Shown here: in pieces, positions 34,582 through 42,934 of the stretch
How the letters are laid out: every line of letters begins with the position of its first letter
How positions within the stretch are numbered: the stretch's first letter is position 1
DNA from: Streptomyces griseomycini
Lineage (GTDB): Bacteria > Actinomycetota > Actinomycetes > Streptomycetales > Streptomycetaceae
Length of the DNA stretch: 64,000 nt
Assembly: GCF_014203535.1 (NCBI RefSeq)
Contig: NZ_JACHJI010000008.1
Location: 372,001 to 436,000 of the forward strand
Direction: 5' to 3'
The notes under the pieces: generated by a model
Told to the model about the DNA's origin: nothing
What the model saw: the letters and a program-made list of their open reading frames with translations, nothing else
The model's database searches: none
Translations under genes and position numbers: made by a program

Positions 34582-35113
34582 ATGACGGACATCCACCGGC
34601 ACAGGCACCCACCCCGACGTGTGGGAGCCACGGCGCGGACAGCCCGACTGCGGACCGCGCACCCCGTCCTCCGGGCCGGCCGGGCCGCGCTCGCCGCCAC
34701 TCGCGTGGAGGAGCCGTACGGCCTGCCGGTGGCGGCGGAACCCGCCGACGCGGACGGGGCCGGACGGTCGGCCGGCGCGCCGGCCGCGGTCAGCGGGGAG
34801 CTGCTGAGGGTGCCGGGCGGGACGCTGTGGCACCGCGTGGGCCGCCCGCTGGTCGCGGGGAAGGCGGAGGCGGTCCCGGTGGACGCGGGACCGGTGGCGG
34901 ACGGCGGTCTGCGGCCCTGCCCGATCTGCGAACCCGCCGAAGCGGCCGGCGGCTGGAGCCCCGTCGACGTCCTCCCTGACGTACGACCTCACGCTCGCCG
35001 GACCGTCGGTGGGCGCCGCCGCGGCGCTCTCCGGGATCGGCCTGATCGTGACGTACCGGGCCGCCGGGGCGCTCGGCCTCGCGCACGGGGCGATCGCGGT
35101 GGTGTGCGCCGGG
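34582..35113 (+). pseudogene. Fragment of a LivH-type branched-chain amino acid permease gene
   Basis: The first ~130 codons show coding bias (for example SGELLRVPGGTLWHRVGRPL and LRPCPICEP). A frame change follows near 34965-34976, and the new frame reads SLTYDLTLAGPSVGAAAALSG-IGLIVTYRAAGALGLAHGAIAVVCA, which is the start of LivH-type permeases. Homology stops at about 35113, so eight helices are lacking. It is divergent from the lipoprotein/binding-protein operon, as Liv genes often are, and supports decay of the whole locus. Confidence 0.75.
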
Positions 35114-35176
35114 GAGGCGGGCGAACTCGGCCGTCCCGGTCGCCCCGCGGGCCACGCGTGCCCCCCGGAACGCCCA

Positions 35177-35210
35177 GGGCCCCGTCCGGTCGGCCGACCG
35201 GACGGGGCCC
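35177..35210. terminator. 34-base perfect palindrome, likely terminator
   Basis: The arm GGGCCCCGTCCGGTCGG (35177-35193) is followed directly by its exact complement (35194-35210) with no spacer. It lies 23 bases after the stop of the Rpf/LysM gene on the minus strand and probably ends its transcription. Confidence 0.75.
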
Positions 35211-35232
35211 GTGCCCGGGCGAGGGGGGCGGC

Positions 35233-35883
35233 TCAGAGATCGAGGCGCAGCCCGGGCACGATCACGTCGGGGTCGGCCCCGACGGTGCTCTTGTTGACGG
35301 CGTACAGGTGCTGCCAGGTGGTGCCGTGCCGGGCGGCGACACCGCTCAGCGTGTCGCCCGCGCGGACGGTGTAGTCGCCGCGGGACGCGTCCCGGTCCAC
35401 GTGCCCGGCCGAACGCGCCGGTCCCTTCGCGGGCCTCGACGCCTTCGCCGGTTCCGACGCCTTCGACGGGGTCTCCTCCGCGGTCACCGGGTCCGCGGCG
35501 GGTGCGCTCCCGGACGCCCCCGCGCGTGCCGAGCAGGTCGGCCAGGCGCCCCACCCCTGGGCCCGCTGGACCTTCGTGGCGACCGCGATCTGCTGGGACT
35601 TGGTGGCCCGGTCGGCCGTCGGCGCGTAGGCCGTGCCGCCGTAGGCCCGCCAGGTGGAGGCGGAGAACTGGAGTCCGCCGTAGTAGCCGTTGCCGGTGTT
35701 GATGTGCCAGTCGCCGCCGCTCTCGCACTGTGCGATGCGGTCCCACACCCCGCCGTCCGCCGCCGTGGCGCTGCCGGTGACGGTCAGCAGTCCGAGCGGC
35801 GCGAGCAGGGCGGCGCCGGCCAGGACCGCCGACGCACGGGTCTTGCGAGCGGAGTCGCGGGTGTTATCGGCACATGCGGACAT
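35233..35883 (-). CDS. Resuscitation-promoting factor-like transglycosylase with LysM domain
   Basis: A 216-residue secreted muralytic enzyme. The signal peptide ends near SATAA. The Rpf domain follows at once (VWDRIAQCESGGDWHINTG, with the catalytic Glu in CESGG, then GYYGGLQFSASTWRAYGG) and has its two cysteines. An Ala/Lys/Pro linker leads to a C-terminal LysM (YTVRAGDTLSGVAARHG... DVIVPGLRLDL) that binds peptidoglycan. The layout is that of Streptomyces RpfA, used in spore germination. AAGGA precedes the ATG, but it is locked in a hairpin in the leader, which suggests translational control. Confidence 0.92.
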   Translation of the reverse strand: MSACADNTRDSARKTRASAVLAGAALLAPLGLLTVTGSATAADGGVWDRIAQCESGGDWHINTGNGYYGGLQFSASTWRAYGGTAYAPTADRATKSQQIAVATKVQRAQGWGAWPTCSARAGASGSAPAADPVTAEETPSKASEPAKASRPAKGPARSAGHVDRDASRGDYTVRAGDTLSGVAARHGTTWQHLYAVNKSTVGADPDVIVPGLRLDL

Positions 35884-36044
35884 GTAGGTCCTTCCCGAAG
35901 GACTCGGGGTCCCCCGAGGCGGAACGCCGCTCGGCGCGCCATGGGGCGCGGGAGCCGCGCTCGCCCCGTCCGCCTTCGGGTCGTGCGGTGGTGCTGCTGC
36001 GGTGCGGTCGGCGGACGTACCCGAGCGGTGCTCGTTGCACACGG
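35884..36044 (-). promoter_or_regulatory. Structured 5' leader of the Rpf/LysM gene hiding the ribosome site
   Basis: About 160 bases of leader. Closest to the start are two hairpins on the RNA: CTCGGGG/CCCCGAG (35903-35918) and GTCCTT/AAGGAC with loop CGGG (35888-35903); the second contains the AAGGA ribosome site. Further upstream are other GC-rich arms. Rpf genes of actinobacteria are known to use the ydaO c-di-AMP riboswitch, but only a GGGGGACCC string recalls it here, so the class is left open. Confidence 0.55.
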
Positions 36045-36050
36045 CGGAGG

Positions 36051-36080
36051 AATGTAGGGAGCCTCCGGCGTCCGGTTCAA
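36051..36080 (-). promoter_or_regulatory. Promoter of the Rpf/LysM gene
   Basis: On the minus strand TTGAAC (36075-36080) and TACATT (36051-36056) are 18 bases apart, a good housekeeping-type promoter that would start the ~160-base leader. The remainder of the gap to 36424 shows only a weak hairpin (36249-36267) and a tRNA-like T-arm sequence that does not form a tRNA. Confidence 0.6.
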
Positions 36081-36424
36081 CCAACTCCTCGTCGTGCCAG
36101 GCCAGTTCGCCATTACCCCGGGTATCGGCGACTTCCGGCCACCCACTTCATTCCTTGATTTCCGGATTTGTCGACCAGTCCGCCCGATGAGCTGTGAGCC
36201 ACTTCACCCCGTCAACGTCCTTGACGCCGCGAGCAGTTGACGCTGAGTGTCCGGTTCCGGACCGGACGTGACCGTGTGCGCTGGATGGTTCGATTCCGTT
36301 CGCTCCGAGGCGTGACTCCCGCCACAGGTCCTCCGTTGTCTTCTGCATGAGCCGGGGACCCACCCGGACCACGGGCCGGGAGCCACCCGGCCTCGCCACG
36401 CACCGCATCCCGAGGGAGCCACCC

Positions 36425-37225
36425 GTGCCGCGCATGCTCGACGTCAGCGACGAGGTACGCGCCGAGATCGGCGACGAAGAAGCCGACCGCCTGCTCGCCG
36501 GAGATTCCACCCCGGGCGGTTACGACTGCACCTCCTGCCGCACCCCGGGCGACCCGGAGCAGGAGCGCACCAGCACCGTCCTGTTCATCGGGGACGAGAC
36601 CGCCGTCCTCGCCTTCGCCCACGCCACCTGCCTGCCCTCGCAGGTCGTCCAGGTCACCGAGGAGCAACTCCGGGGCGCCGTGCGGGCCATCGGCGGCGAC
36701 ACCGCGGGACCGGGAGCGGCCCCGGGAACGGGACCGGGGAAGGTCGCGCCCGAACAGGCCGTGCTCGGTGTGACCAGCGGACTGGTCCTGGTCGCCGGGG
36801 AACTGCACCCGGCGCTGGTCGTGGAGCCGACCGCGCCGGTCGCGCGGCCCGGATCGCCCGGTGCGGGCGACGACTTCCTGCCGCTGCTCATCGAGCAGGG
36901 CTTCATGCCGCTGACCGAACTGTCGGCCGTGCCGACGGTGCTGCACGGCTGGTCGGTGCTGCTCGCCGCGGGACAGCTGCACGCCGTGCTCCAGCCGGAC
37001 CCGAACGGCGGCCGGCCGGTGGCCTGGTGGCAGGCGCACCAGCCGCTCCAGGTCACCGAGGGCTGGCGGTCGGCCGCCGGCAAGCACCAGCAGGTGCTGA
37101 TGTTCGCGGCCCCGGTCGGTTCGATCGGCCGCCAGCCGCGCGAGGACCTGCTGCGCGACGCGCTGGACAAGGCCGCCGCCGACGGGAAGCTGGTCGCCGC
37201 GGCCCTGCCGCTCGCCGGCATCTGA
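36425..37225 (+). CDS. Unknown conserved protein with CxxC...HxxC site
   Basis: A 266-residue soluble protein that I do not recognise. The N-terminal ~85 residues contain YDCTSCRTPG and, 35 residues later, FAHATCLPSQV, so a C-x2-C...H-x2-C zinc site is likely. After a Gly/Pro hinge, a second domain of alternating strands and helices runs to the end (LGVTSGLVLVAGELHPALVVEP, FLPLLIEQGFMPLTEL, LHGWSVLLAAGQLHAVLQPD). The GTG is preceded by GGGAG and no signal peptide exists. Codon bias is strong. It may be an actinobacteria-specific regulator-like protein; no role is claimed. Confidence 0.82.
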   Translation: MPRMLDVSDEVRAEIGDEEADRLLAGDSTPGGYDCTSCRTPGDPEQERTSTVLFIGDETAVLAFAHATCLPSQVVQVTEEQLRGAVRAIGGDTAGPGAAPGTGPGKVAPEQAVLGVTSGLVLVAGELHPALVVEPTAPVARPGSPGAGDDFLPLLIEQGFMPLTELSAVPTVLHGWSVLLAAGQLHAVLQPDPNGGRPVAWWQAHQPLQVTEGWRSAAGKHQQVLMFAAPVGSIGRQPREDLLRDALDKAAADGKLVAAALPLAGI

Positions 37226-37292
37226 CCGAACACAACCGGCGAAAGCCGCACAGGGGCCGCATCCCTTGCGTCACGGGGTCGTTTGGACATAC

Positions 37293-37712
37293 GTGCACGC
37301 ATACGACGTTCCCCGCCGCCAGTCCCTCGCCTCGGTCCCCGCCCCCGGGCGTCCGGCTCAGGTCTCCCGGAGCGGCCTCTCGGCCACGCCGATCTACGAC
37401 GCCCTCTACACCGAGTACGTCAGGTCCTTCCGCGCGCTGCCGGGCGACCGCAGCGGCGAGGAGGACCTGGGCTTCACCGCCTTCGGGAACATCCCGCACG
37501 GTACGGGCCCGTACGGCGGCCACAGCCCGGGGGCGTCCGTCGGCTCCTCCGGGAGCGGCGCGTACGGCGCCTACGGCGCGGGGGCGGGCAGCACCCGTCA
37601 GGGCACCGGGCAGCAGCCGCAGTGGCAGCGCGTCGGATCGGTCGGCCGGCACGCGACCGGGATGCGGCACGTGCCGGCCGGGCTGCCGCCGGCTCCGCGC
37701 AGGGGTGCCTGA
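37293..37712 (+). CDS. Small unknown protein with Gly/Ser/Tyr-rich C-terminus
   Basis: A 139-residue protein (148 if the TTG at 37266 is used; neither start has a ribosome site). The N-terminal half holds the conserved-looking TPIYDALYTEYVRSFRALPGDRSGEEDLGFTAFG. The second half is Gly, Ser, Ala, Tyr and Gln-rich (GSGAYGAYGAGAG) and probably disordered. No family is recognised. It follows the zinc-site protein by 67 bases on the same strand and is followed by a strong terminator. Confidence 0.72.
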   Translation: MHAYDVPRRQSLASVPAPGRPAQVSRSGLSATPIYDALYTEYVRSFRALPGDRSGEEDLGFTAFGNIPHGTGPYGGHSPGASVGSSGSGAYGAYGAGAGSTRQGTGQQPQWQRVGSVGRHATGMRHVPAGLPPAPRRGA

Positions 37713-37732
37713 CCGGGCACGGCGGACAGCGG

Positions 37733-37763
37733 AAGGGGCGGCCCCCGAGCGGGGCCGCCCCTT
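37733..37763. terminator. Bidirectional terminator before der
   Basis: A perfect 13-base stem, AAGGGGCGGCCCC (37733-37745) with GGGGCCGCCCCTT (37751-37763), five-base loop, between the convergent unknown gene and der. Confidence 0.87.
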
Positions 37764-37777
37764 CGCCGTGTCCTCGG

Positions 37778-39268
37778 CTACTTCTTCCTGCCGCGCTTCT
37801 CGCGCACCCGCACCGAGATGTGGATCGGCGTCCCCTCGAAGCCGAACTCCTCGCGCAGCCGGCGCTCGATGAAGCGCCGGTAGCCCGCCTCGATGAAGCC
37901 GGAGGCGAACAGCACGAACCGCGGCGGCTTGGTGCCCGCCTGGGTGCCGAACAGGATGCGCGGCTGCTTGCCGCCCCGCACGGGGTGCGGGTGGGCGGCG
38001 ACCAGCTCGCCGAGGAAGGCGTTCAGCCGGCCCGTCGGGACCCGGGTCTCCCAGCCCTCCAGGGCCGTCTCGATGGCCGGGACCAGCTTCTCCATGTGCC
38101 GGCCGGTGCGCGCCGAGACGTTCACCCGGGGCGCCCACGCCACCTGGCCGAGCTCGGTCTCGATCTCGCGCTCCAGGTAGTAGCGGCGCTCCTCGTCGAG
38201 GGTGTCCCACTTGTTGTACGCGAGGACGAGCGCGCGGCCCGCCTCCACCGCCATGGTGACGATGCGCTGGTCCTGCACCGAGATGGACTCGGCGGCGTCG
38301 ATCAGGACGACGGCCACCTCGGCCTTCTCCACTGCGGCGGCGGTGCGCAGCGAGGCGTAGTAGTCGGCGCCCTGCTGGAGGTGGACGCGCTTGCGGATGC
38401 CCGCCGTGTCGACGAACTTCCAGGTCTTGCCGCCCAGTTCGATCATCTCGTCGACCGGGTCGCGGGTGGTGCCGGCGAGTTCGTTGACGACGACGCGCTC
38501 CTCGCCGGCGACCTTGTTCAGCAGCGAGGACTTGCCGACGTTCGGGCGGCCGATCAGGGCGACCCGGCGCGGGCCGCCGACGGCGGTGCCGAAGGTCTGC
38601 GCCGGGGCCTGCGGCAGGACCTCCAGGACCTGGTCCAGCATGTCGCCGGTGCCGCGGCCGTGCAGGGCGGAGACCGGGTACGGCTCGCCCAGGCCCAGGG
38701 ACCACAGGTAGGCGGCGTCGGCCTCGCCGCTCGGGCCGTCCACCTTGTTGGCGCACAGCACGACCGGCTTGCCGGCCTTGCGCAGCAGCCGCACGACCGC
38801 CTCGTCGGTGTCGGTCGCGCCGACCTTGGCGTCGACGACGAAGACCACCGCGTCGGCGGCCTCGATCGCGTACTCGGCCTGCGCGGCCACGGAGGCGTCG
38901 ATGCCGAGGACGTCCTGTTCCCAGCCGCCGGTGTCGACGACCTTGAAGCGGCGGCCCGCCCACTCGGCCTCGTAGGTGACGCGGTCGCGGGTGACGCCCG
39001 GCTTGTCCTCGACGACCGCCTCGCGGCGGCCGATGATCCGGTTCACCAGGGTCGACTTGCCGACATTGGGCCGGCCGACGACGGCGAGCACGGGCAGCGG
39101 ACCGTGTCCGGCGGCCTCGATCGCGCCCTCGACGTCCTCGAGGTCGAAGCCCTCCTCCGCGGCGAGCTCCATGAACTCCGCGTACTCGGCGTCGCCGAGA
39201 GCCCCGTGGTCGTGCTCGTGCGCGCCCTCGTACGCGTCCGAGCCGTCGGGCTGGATGTGGTCGTTCAT
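37778..39268 (-). CDS. der: Ribosome assembly GTPase Der (EngA)
   Basis: A 496-residue double GTPase needed for 50S ribosomal subunit maturation. After an acidic N-terminus of about 55 residues, G domain 1 has GRPNVGKST, PGVTRD, DTGGW and NKVD, and G domain 2 has GRPNVGKSS, AGTTRDPVD, DTAGIRKR and NKWD. The C-terminal KH-like domain ends VREKRGRKK. GAGG precedes the ATG. It lies 76 bases after the acyltransferase and is the last gene of a cmk-plsC-der series, as in other actinobacteria. Confidence 0.97.
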   Translation of the reverse strand: MNDHIQPDGSDAYEGAHEHDHGALGDAEYAEFMELAAEEGFDLEDVEGAIEAAGHGPLPVLAVVGRPNVGKSTLVNRIIGRREAVVEDKPGVTRDRVTYEAEWAGRRFKVVDTGGWEQDVLGIDASVAAQAEYAIEAADAVVFVVDAKVGATDTDEAVVRLLRKAGKPVVLCANKVDGPSGEADAAYLWSLGLGEPYPVSALHGRGTGDMLDQVLEVLPQAPAQTFGTAVGGPRRVALIGRPNVGKSSLLNKVAGEERVVVNELAGTTRDPVDEMIELGGKTWKFVDTAGIRKRVHLQQGADYYASLRTAAAVEKAEVAVVLIDAAESISVQDQRIVTMAVEAGRALVLAYNKWDTLDEERRYYLEREIETELGQVAWAPRVNVSARTGRHMEKLVPAIETALEGWETRVPTGRLNAFLGELVAAHPHPVRGGKQPRILFGTQAGTKPPRFVLFASGFIEAGYRRFIERRLREEFGFEGTPIHISVRVREKRGRKK

Positions 39269-39344
39269 GAAGTCCGTACCTCGTCGTTCATCGTGGTGGT
39301 CGGTGGAGCACCGGACATACGGTGATCCACTACTCAAGTGTCGC

Positions 39345-39992
39345 TCAGCGCCCGGTGAGGCGCCTGGCGTTTTCCAGGTGCGCGGTGAGCTGCTTCTGGA
39401 TGCGCTCGGTCGCCTCGTCCAGCGCCTTGCGGGTCCGTCGGCCGCTGCCGTCGCCCGCCTCGAAGGCGTCGCCGAAGACGACGTCGACGCGGGAGCGCAG
39501 CGGGGGCAGTCCCTTCATCAACCGCCCGCGCCGCTCGGAACTTCCCAGCACGGCCACCGGCACGATCGGCGCTCCGCTGCGGACGGCGAAGTACGCGAGC
39601 CCCGCGCGGATCGAGGCGAAGTCGCCCTCGCCGCGGGTGCCCTCGGGGAAGATGCCGAGGACGCCGCCCTGCTCCAGCACGCCCAGCGCCCGGGAGATCG
39701 CGGTGCGGTCGGTGCCGTGCCGGTCCACCTTCAGCTGGCCGATGCCGGTCAGGAACGGGTCGAGCGGGCCGACGAACGCCTCCTTCTTGATCAGGAAGTG
39801 CGTCGGCCGGGGCGCCACGCCCATGACCATCGGGCCGTCGATGTTGTGGGAGTGGTTGACGGCGAGGATCACCGGGCCGGCCGCGGGCACCCGCCAGGCG
39901 CCCAGCACGCGCGGCTTCCACAGCCCGTACATCAGGCCGACGCCGATGCGCCGCCCGACCTCGGCGCCCCGCGCCGATGGGACGTCGGTCAC
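39345..39992 (-). CDS. 1-acyl-sn-glycerol-3-phosphate acyltransferase-like protein (PlsC family)
   Basis: A 215-residue membrane-associated acyltransferase. The HX4D motif is NHSHNID, the glycerol-phosphate motif is IFPEGTRGEGDF, and VPVAVLG is the last block. PlsC enzymes make phosphatidic acid; the actinobacterial cmk-linked form is little studied and could act on another acceptor. The GTG start overlaps the cmk stop (GTGA), so it is translated with cmk. Confidence 0.92.
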   Translation of the reverse strand: MTDVPSARGAEVGRRIGVGLMYGLWKPRVLGAWRVPAAGPVILAVNHSHNIDGPMVMGVAPRPTHFLIKKEAFVGPLDPFLTGIGQLKVDRHGTDRTAISRALGVLEQGGVLGIFPEGTRGEGDFASIRAGLAYFAVRSGAPIVPVAVLGSSERRGRLMKGLPPLRSRVDVVFGDAFEAGDGSGRRTRKALDEATERIQKQLTAHLENARRLTGR

Positions 39993-40669
39993 TTCCCGGC
40001 CCGCTTCTCCTCGACGAGGGTGACGACGCACTCGATGACCTGCTGGAGCGTGAGGTCGGTGGTGTCCACCTCGACCGCGTCGTCCGCCTTGGCCAGCGGG
40101 GAGGTCTTGCGGCTGGAGTCGGCCGCGTCCCGCTTGATCAGGGCCTCGCGGGTGGCGTGGACGTCGGCGCCCTTGAGCTCCCCGCTGCGGCGGGCGGCCC
40201 GCGCCTCCGGGGAGGCGGTGAGGAAGATCTTGAGGTGGGCGTCGGGCAGCACGGTGGTGCCGATGTCGCGGCCCTCGACGACGATGCCGGTGACGGCCGA
40301 GGCGGCGATCGTGCGCTGCAGCTCGGTGATCCGGGCGCGCACCTCGGGCACCGCGCTGACCGCGCTGACCTTCGAGGTGACGTCCTGCTCGCGGATCGGG
40401 CCGGCCACGTCCACGCCGTCGACCGTGATGGTCGGGCCCTTCGGGTCGGTGCCGGAGACGATCTCCGGCTTGCCGGCGACGGCGGCGATCGCGGAGGGGT
40501 CGTCTATGTCGATGCCGTTGTTCACCATCCACCAGGTGATCGCCCGGTACTGGGCGCCGGTGTCCAGGTAGCTCAGGCCGAGCTGCGCCGCCACGGCCTT
40601 CGACGTGCTCGACTTGCCCGTGCCGGAGGGGCCGTCGATGGCGACAATCACTGGCGTGGCGCTTTCCAC
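39989..40669 (-). CDS. cmk: Cytidylate kinase
   Basis: A 226-residue nucleoside monophosphate kinase phosphorylating CMP/dCMP with ATP. The P-loop is AIDGPSGTGKSS, the CMP-binding region includes YLDTGAQYRAITW and IVVEGRDIGTTVLPDAHLKIFLTASPEARA, and the lid is RRSGELKG...RDAADSSR. The GTG start is at 40669. It is first of the cmk-plsC-der series. A 141-base gap separates it from tyrA. Confidence 0.97.
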   Translation of the reverse strand: MESATPVIVAIDGPSGTGKSSTSKAVAAQLGLSYLDTGAQYRAITWWMVNNGIDIDDPSAIAAVAGKPEIVSGTDPKGPTITVDGVDVAGPIREQDVTSKVSAVSAVPEVRARITELQRTIAASAVTGIVVEGRDIGTTVLPDAHLKIFLTASPEARAARRSGELKGADVHATREALIKRDAADSSRKTSPLAKADDAVEVDTTDLTLQQVIECVVTLVEEKRAGK

Positions 40670-40810
40670 AGTGGGGACCTTCCTGGACCTGGCTGACGGT
40701 GGGGGGGCGGGGCGCTGCCGCCCCGCACAAGGTTACTGGGTGCGCGTCCCCCGATCGGCCCATCCCGGGCCCGGGCCCCGCGGCCGTACCGCGCGTCCCG
40801 GGACCCGGCA

Positions 40811-41896
40811 CTACTGCCGGATCGCCCAGCCCCGCTCCCGCAGCGCCGCCGTGAGGACGGGTGCCGCCTTGGGCTCGACCATGAGCTGCACCAGGCCGGC
40901 CTGCTGCCCGGTGGCGTGCTCGATCCGCACGTCCTCGACGTTGACCCCGGCCCGCCCCGCGTCCGCGAAGATCCGGGCCAGCTGCCCCGGCTGGTCGTCG
41001 ATGAGCACCGCCACCGTCTCGTAGACCCGCGGCGCGGACCCGTGCTTGCCGGGGACGCGGACCTGACCGGCGTTGCCGCGGCGCAGCACGTCCTCGATCC
41101 CCGTGCCGCCCTCGCGGCGCTTGTCCTCGTCGGAGGACTGCAGCGCGCGCAGCGCCCGCACGGTCTCCTCCAGATCGGCGGCGAGGTCCCCGAGCAGGTC
41201 GGCGACCGGCCCGGGGTTCGCGGACAGGATGTCGATCCACATCCGGGGGTCGGAGGCGGCGATCCGGGTCACGTCCCGGATGCCCTGCCCGCACAGCCGT
41301 ACGGCGGCCTCCTCCGCGTGCTCCAGGCGGGCGGCGACCATGCTGGACACCAGGTGGGGCATGTGGGAGACGAGTGCCACGGCGCGGTCGTGCGCGTCGG
41401 CGTCCATGACGACGGGCACGGCGCGGCAGTGCGAGACCAGTTCCAGGACGAGGTTCAGCACCTCGGTGTCGGTGTCCCGGGTGGGGGTCAGCACCCAGGG
41501 GCGGCCCTCGAAGAGGTCGCCGGTGGCGGCCAGCGGACCGGACTTCTCACGTCCGGACATGGGGTGCGTGCCGATGTAGCACGACAGGTCCAGGCCGCGC
41601 GCCTCGAGCTCGCGGCGCGGTCCGCCCTTGACGCTGGCGACGTCGACGTAGCCGCGGGCCAGACCGCGCCCCATCGCGTCGGCGAGCACGCCGGCCACGT
41701 GGGCGGGCGGGGCGGCGACGATCACCAGGTCCACCGGCCCGTCGGGGGCCTCGTCCGTGCCGGCGCCGAGCGCGGCGGCCGTACGGGCCTGCTCCGGATC
41801 ACGGTCGGAGAGGTGGACGGTGACGCCCCGCCGGGACAGGGCGAGGGCGGCGGACGTGCCGATGAGTCCGGTGCCGAGGACGAGTGCGGTTCTCAC
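40811..41896 (-). CDS. tyrA: Prephenate dehydrogenase with C-terminal ACT domain
   Basis: A 361-residue NAD(P) enzyme of tyrosine synthesis. The Rossmann motif is VLGTGLIGTSAALAL, the active-site histidine regions are THPMSGREKSGP and VSHMPHLVSSMVA. From about residue 285 an ACT domain (ETVAVLIDDQPGQLARIFADAG) should sense tyrosine or another amino acid. The GTG start overlaps the aroH stop (GTGA), and AAGGA inside aroH serves it. The pair covers two successive steps, chorismate to prephenate to 4-hydroxyphenylpyruvate. Confidence 0.95.
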   Translation of the reverse strand: MRTALVLGTGLIGTSAALALSRRGVTVHLSDRDPEQARTAAALGAGTDEAPDGPVDLVIVAAPPAHVAGVLADAMGRGLARGYVDVASVKGGPRRELEARGLDLSCYIGTHPMSGREKSGPLAATGDLFEGRPWVLTPTRDTDTEVLNLVLELVSHCRAVPVVMDADAHDRAVALVSHMPHLVSSMVAARLEHAEEAAVRLCGQGIRDVTRIAASDPRMWIDILSANPGPVADLLGDLAADLEETVRALRALQSSDEDKRREGGTGIEDVLRRGNAGQVRVPGKHGSAPRVYETVAVLIDDQPGQLARIFADAGRAGVNVEDVRIEHATGQQAGLVQLMVEPKAAPVLTAALRERGWAIRQ

Positions 41897-42255
41897 TGGG
41901 CGATGTCCTTGCGCAGGGCGGCCGCGGCGCCGAGGTAGACGTGCGCGATGTCGGCGCGGGGCCGGTCGGACTCGATGTGCGCGAGGACGCGGACCACGCG
42001 GGGCATGGCGCCCTCGACGTCCAGTTCCTGGGCGCAGATCAGGGGCACGTCGACGATGCCGAGCCTGCGGGCGGCGGCCGCCGGGAAGTCGCTGTGCAGG
42101 TCGGGCGTGGCCGTGAACCAGATGCTGATCAGGTCGTCGGCGGTCAGCCCGTTGCGCTCCAGGACGGCGGTGAGCAGCGCGCCGACCTGCTCCTCCATGT
42201 GACCGGCCTCGTCCCGTTCCAACTGGACGGCGCCCCGGACCGCTCGTACCGCCAC
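41893..42255 (-). CDS. aroH: Chorismate mutase, AroH type
   Basis: A 120-residue trimeric chorismate mutase of the Bacillus AroH fold, converting chorismate to prephenate. Typical residues are RAVRGAVQLERDEAGHMEEQV, ISIWFTATPDLHSDFPAAAARR, VPLICAQELDVEGAMPRVVRVLAH and the C-terminal HVYLGAAAALRKD, which include the substrate arginines and the Glu. GTG start with AAGGAG seven bases ahead. It forms a coupled pair with tyrA. Confidence 0.95.
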   Translation of the reverse strand: MAVRAVRGAVQLERDEAGHMEEQVGALLTAVLERNGLTADDLISIWFTATPDLHSDFPAAAARRLGIVDVPLICAQELDVEGAMPRVVRVLAHIESDRPRADIAHVYLGAAAALRKDIAQ

Positions 42256-42468
42256 GACGATGCTCCTTGCTGACGTGCGCTCTGTGCTGTTCGGTCGTCC
42301 AGCCTAGCCAGGCCGCGCGCGTCCGGTGCCCGGCGCCCGCCCGCTGAGACGGGTGATGTGCGCGTTTCGGGGCGCTTGGTGGTGAATTGCTTCTCCTTCG
42401 GCGCATTCGGTGTCACGATGCAGGGGCTGTGATCTCCATCCCGGTCTCCTTCTCCTCGGAGTGACGAC

Positions 42469-42912
42469 ATGAACCACCCCGCGACACGACGCACGGTCCT
42501 TCTCGCGGCAGGAGCGACGGGCGCGGCCGCCCTGACCACGGGCTGCGGCGGGAACGACGGCCACAGAGGCGACGGAGGCGGCTCGGGTCCCTCCTCCGGC
42601 ACCGCCGCACCGGAGGCCCCCGCCGGGCGGGAGCTGGCCACGACGGGCGACATCCCGGTGGGCGGGGGCACGGTCTTCAAGGACGAGAAGGTGGTGGTGA
42701 CCCAGCCGGAGGAGGGCGACTTCAGGGCCTTCTCGGCGATCTGCACGCACCAGAACTGCCTCGTGGCCGAGGTCTCGGACGGCACGATCCACTGCGCCTG
42801 CCACGGCAGCCGGTTCTCCGTCACCGACGGCTCGGTCGAGACCGGCCCCGCCACCAGGCCGCTGCCCGAGGAACGGATCACGGTGGAGGGAAATTCGATC
42901 CGCCTGGCGTGA
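42469..42912 (+). CDS. Rieske [2Fe-2S] lipoprotein
   Basis: A 147-residue exported iron-sulfur protein. The N-terminus has a Tat-like RRTVLLAAGATGAAALTTGC, whose last Cys can be a lipid anchor, and a Gly/Ser-rich spacer. The cluster motifs are CTHQNC (Cys and His) and CACHGSRF (Cys and His). It belongs to the small soluble Rieske ferredoxins exported by actinobacteria and probably passes electrons at the membrane surface; its partner is unknown. The gene is alone, 22 bases ahead of an RlaP-like gene. Confidence 0.93.
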   Translation: MNHPATRRTVLLAAGATGAAALTTGCGGNDGHRGDGGGSGPSSGTAAPEAPAGRELATTGDIPVGGGTVFKDEKVVVTQPEEGDFRAFSAICTHQNCLVAEVSDGTIHCACHGSRFSVTDGSVETGPATRPLPEERITVEGNSIRLA

Positions 42913-42934
42913 TCCGCCGCGTACGCTCCCGCGC

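Noticed and set aside
35884..36044. A ydaO/c-di-AMP riboswitch in the Rpf leader
   Set aside because: Only GGGGGACCC matches; the GGGGUGAAUCC and GAAUCCGUCAGCUAACC-type core strings were not found by eye. Kept only as a structured leader pending a covariance search.
36283..36310. A GGTTCGATTCC string resembling a tRNA T-arm
   Set aside because: The T-stem would need two G-U pairs, the 7-base acceptor complement (CGGAGCG) is not present about 72 bases upstream, and no D-arm or anticodon arm can be drawn on either strand.
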